Origin: CAZDIO01 sp964505555 | GTDB taxonomy: Bacteria; Bdellovibrionota_C; UBA2361; SZUA-149; CAZDIO01 | DNA: 7,223 nt | NCBI GenBank assembly: GCA_964505555.1 | Contig: CAZDIO010000124.1 | Coordinates: forward strand, 1-7,223 | Direction: 5' to 3' | Part shown: positions 5,466 to 7,223 of the stretch, in pieces | Layout of the letters: each line of letters opens with the position of its first letter | Position numbering within the stretch: position 1 is the stretch's first letter | Notes under the pieces: model-generated | Database searches by the model: none | Told to the model about the DNA's origin: nothing | Seen by the model: only the letters and a program-made list of their open reading frames with translations | Translations under genes and position numbers: made by a program

Positions 5466-6159
5466 AAAGAAACTCCCTGATGCGCTTTGTTACAACGTTT
5501 CCATCTTGTTCCCACACCGCATGACCTGCATCTTCGAAAATAGTCAGTTCCGAACCCGGGAGCGATGAAAACAAACTCTCACTTGCTTGCCAAGGAATAA
5601 TAGTATCTTTTTTCCCATGAAGAAGACAAACGGGGATTGATACCTTCTGGATTCCTTGAAGGAGATCGCTCTCTTCAAGATAGGAGAGCCCGGAAAGGAG
5701 AACCTCGGTTTCAATGGTGTTTGAAAAAGTAAGTGCTTGTTTGACTGCTAATTCATCAGCTAAAAAGCCAGAAAAAAAACTCTCTAATACCTGTTGTCGA
5801 TCTTCTCTACATTGCTCTTTCATTAAAGAGAGAACTCGTTTTGAAACCCCATAAGGGAAATTTGCTTCTTCAGTAAAATGTGGAGTACCAGAAAGAAGAA
5901 CGAGTTTTTCAATCCGCGTTTGGTAATTAACAACCATCTCTAAGGAGATAATTGCTCCCAATGACCATCCACAGAGATACTTACAGTGTGGATAATCAAG
6001 AAGGATCTGAAAAAGAGCTTTTCCATAATTGGTGCTATTTTTTTTCCATAACTCATCGGGAGAAATAATCACCACGTCATCACCGATGGTAGAGAAAAAC
6101 TCAAACGACTCTTTCGTTGTCCCCCACCCCGTAACAATAATCGTTGAAGCTTCGCTCAT
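5458..6159 (-). CDS. bioH: BioH-like pimeloyl-ACP methyl ester carboxylesterase
   Basis: This 233-residue alpha/beta hydrolase has a BioH-like layout. The N-terminal VTGWG oxyanion motif (9-13) is followed by the nucleophile elbow CGWSLGA with Ser66. A helical cap region covers about residues 95-165. The catalytic acid is in HGKKDTIIP (Asp185) and the histidine in DAGHAVW (His213). BioH-type esterases hydrolyse pimeloyl-ACP methyl ester to pimeloyl-ACP, releasing the chain from elongation. The start overlaps the bioF stop as ATGA. No Shine-Dalgarno sequence is visible before this ATG, so translation probably depends on coupling to bioF. Lying between bioF and bioC strongly supports the role. 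Sequence alone does not exclude BioG or another non-homologous esterase class, but the fold, cap and triad fit BioH best. It is somewhat shorter than the E. coli enzyme (256 residues). Confidence 0.85.
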   Translation of the reverse strand: MSEASTIIVTGWGTTKESFEFFSTIGDDVVIISPDELWKKNSTNYGKALFQILLDYPHCKYLCGWSLGAIISLEMVVNYQTRIEKLVLLSGTPHFTEEANFPYGVSKRVLSLMKEQCREDRQQVLESFFSGFLADELAVKQALTFSNTIETEVLLSGLSYLEESDLLQGIQKVSIPVCLLHGKKDTIIPWQASESLFSSLPGSELTIFEDAGHAVWEQDGNVVTKRIREFLCE

Positions 6160-7223
6160 AGCAAGTGGAGAGTTTGTGCTGTCGCGGTAATTATTTCAAA
6201 AGCCTCCTCAAGCTCCTCCTCTTTGTGGGCTGCACTAAGAGAGAGCCTTATTCGAGCACTCCCTATAGGAACCGTGGGGGGACGAATCGCACTTGCTAAA
6301 ATCCCTTTATCTCGTAGCGCTTTTGAAAACTGTATTGCGGTATCGTTCTTCCCAACAAGAAGAGGGATAATCTGACTCTCTGAACGCTGATTTTCTAAAC
6401 CAGGAGAAAACCCCGCACGGTGAAGTTTGTTTCGAAAGTTTGCCGCTTTCTGAAGGAGCTCCTCACCCCACAAGGGGTTTTTTTCAATAATCAAAAGTGA
6501 AGCAAGCGATGCAGCAACTACCGTTGGGGGAAGTGCCGTGCTGTAAATAAAACTTCGCGCCCGATTTATGAGCAGTTCTTGCACCTTGTTTGAGCAGGTT
6601 ACAAACCCACCATAACTGGCACACGCCTTACTAAATGTTCCAAGAATTACACTGACCCTGCTTGTTAAATCTTTTTGAAAAGAAACTCCCCGATGAAACA
6701 CCCCAACGGCATGAGCTTCATCTACAAGAAGCATCGCCCCATATTTTTCACACATAGCAGCGATCTCTTGAAGTGGGGAGAGATCTCCATCCATACTAAA
6801 AACAGACTCGGTCACTACCGCTATGGTGCGCTGCTCTCCGCGAGGTGACTCCCGCTCCTCTTTAAGGATTGTTTCAAGCTCTCCAACATCATTGTGGGAG
6901 AATCTTTTTAACGTGGCACGGCTTAAGAGTGCCCCATCTACAAGCGATGCGTGGGAGAGCTTATCAAGCACAACCACATCTCCTCTTCCCACAAGAGCTG
7001 AGATGACACCGATATTTGCAAGATATCCACTGCCAAAGAGGAGTCCCTTCTCTTTGCCAAAAAAAGAGGCGATCTTATTTTCAAGCTCAACATGAATAGG
7101 AAGGGTTCCGGTAACTAAACGTGAAGCCCCAGAACAAAATCCATCTCTTTGAAGGATCTCACTTACTTTGTTAAGAACATCTTTATTTTTTGAAAGCCCA
7201 AGATAGTCATTTGAACAGAAATT
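6156..7223 (-). CDS. bioF: 8-amino-7-oxononanoate synthase BioF (partial, N terminus off window)
   Basis: The reading frame stays open to the right edge, giving 355 residues; roughly 30 N-terminal residues are missing compared with a typical length near 385. The visible part opens with NFCSNDYLGLS, a hallmark of the alpha-oxoamine synthase family. It continues with the SGASRLVTGT and GLLFGSGYLANIG segments, the VDEAHAVG motif whose Asp contacts the PLP ring nitrogen (about visible residue 168), and TFSKACASYGG. The lysine of TFSKA (codon 6627-6629) should form the Schiff base with PLP. BioF condenses pimeloyl-ACP with L-alanine, releasing CO2, to give KAPA, the first committed ring-precursor step of biotin synthesis. 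The GTG at 6992 is internal, not the start. Related 2-amino-3-ketobutyrate ligase is less likely given the bioH-bioC context. Confidence 0.93.
   Translation of the reverse strand, partial: NFCSNDYLGLSKNKDVLNKVSEILQRDGFCSGASRLVTGTLPIHVELENKIASFFGKEKGLLFGSGYLANIGVISALVGRGDVVVLDKLSHASLVDGALLSRATLKRFSHNDVGELETILKEERESPRGEQRTIAVVTESVFSMDGDLSPLQEIAAMCEKYGAMLLVDEAHAVGVFHRGVSFQKDLTSRVSVILGTFSKACASYGGFVTCSNKVQELLINRARSFIYSTALPPTVVAASLASLLIIEKNPLWGEELLQKAANFRNKLHRAGFSPGLENQRSESQIIPLLVGKNDTAIQFSKALRDKGILASAIRPPTVPIGSARIRLSLSAAHKEEELEEAFEIITATAQTLHLL

Noticed and set aside
6823..7095. Plus-strand open frame opposite bioF.
   Set aside because: It is Ser/Pro/Arg-rich antisense translation of the conserved bioF coding sequence, with no independent support.

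Overview
The window comes from a Gram-negative-type, probably flagellated bacterium with moderately AT-rich DNA. Four things point this way: a FlgM-type anti-sigma-28 protein with a sigma-28-like promoter, an exported protein with a classical signal peptide, a membrane-anchored SGNH hydrolase, and a BioC/BioH-type biotin route. The exported protein carries a paired 'DF[ST][DE]I...V..F' C-terminal motif that I associate from memory with Planctomycetes, myxobacteria and other deltaproteobacteria-like lineages. I cannot fix the taxon from this window.

Left part (1-2290). A roughly 340-base leader with several strong inverted repeats (145-307) precedes an unrecognised, N-terminally membrane-anchored protein (352-1134, +). 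It converges on a secreted protein (1257-2078, -), and a perfect 15-bp hairpin (1195-1236) lies between the two stops. A 212-base divergent intergenic region with a plausible sigma-70 promoter separates the secreted protein from the next gene.

Middle part (2291-3979). A membrane-anchored SGNH/GDSL hydrolase (2291-3331, +) is followed by a 414-base intergenic region. That region holds a 14-bp tandem duplication, a MITE-like imperfect palindrome built from a degenerate 8-nt unit ending in CAGAG, an A/T tract, and a sigma-28-like promoter. The promoter sits upstream of a small FlgM-family gene (3746-3979, +), which suggests the usual FliA-FlgM feedback loop.

Right part (3985-7223, all minus strand). 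This is a tightly packed biotin-synthesis operon in the transcribed order bioF (N terminus off the right edge), a BioH-like carboxylesterase, bioC, and a class I glutamine amidotransferase. Every junction overlaps (ATGA, 8 nt, ATGA), so the genes are almost certainly co-transcribed and translationally coupled. BioC methylates the malonyl-thioester primer so that fatty-acid synthesis can build pimeloyl-ACP methyl ester. The BioH-like esterase removes the methyl group, and BioF condenses pimeloyl-ACP with L-alanine to give KAPA (8-amino-7-oxononanoate). The coupled amidotransferase has no established place in this pathway and is the most interesting genetic association here. The operon ends 5 bases from the flgM stop, tail to tail, and the only good terminator-like hairpin for flgM lies inside the 3' end of the amidotransferase gene.
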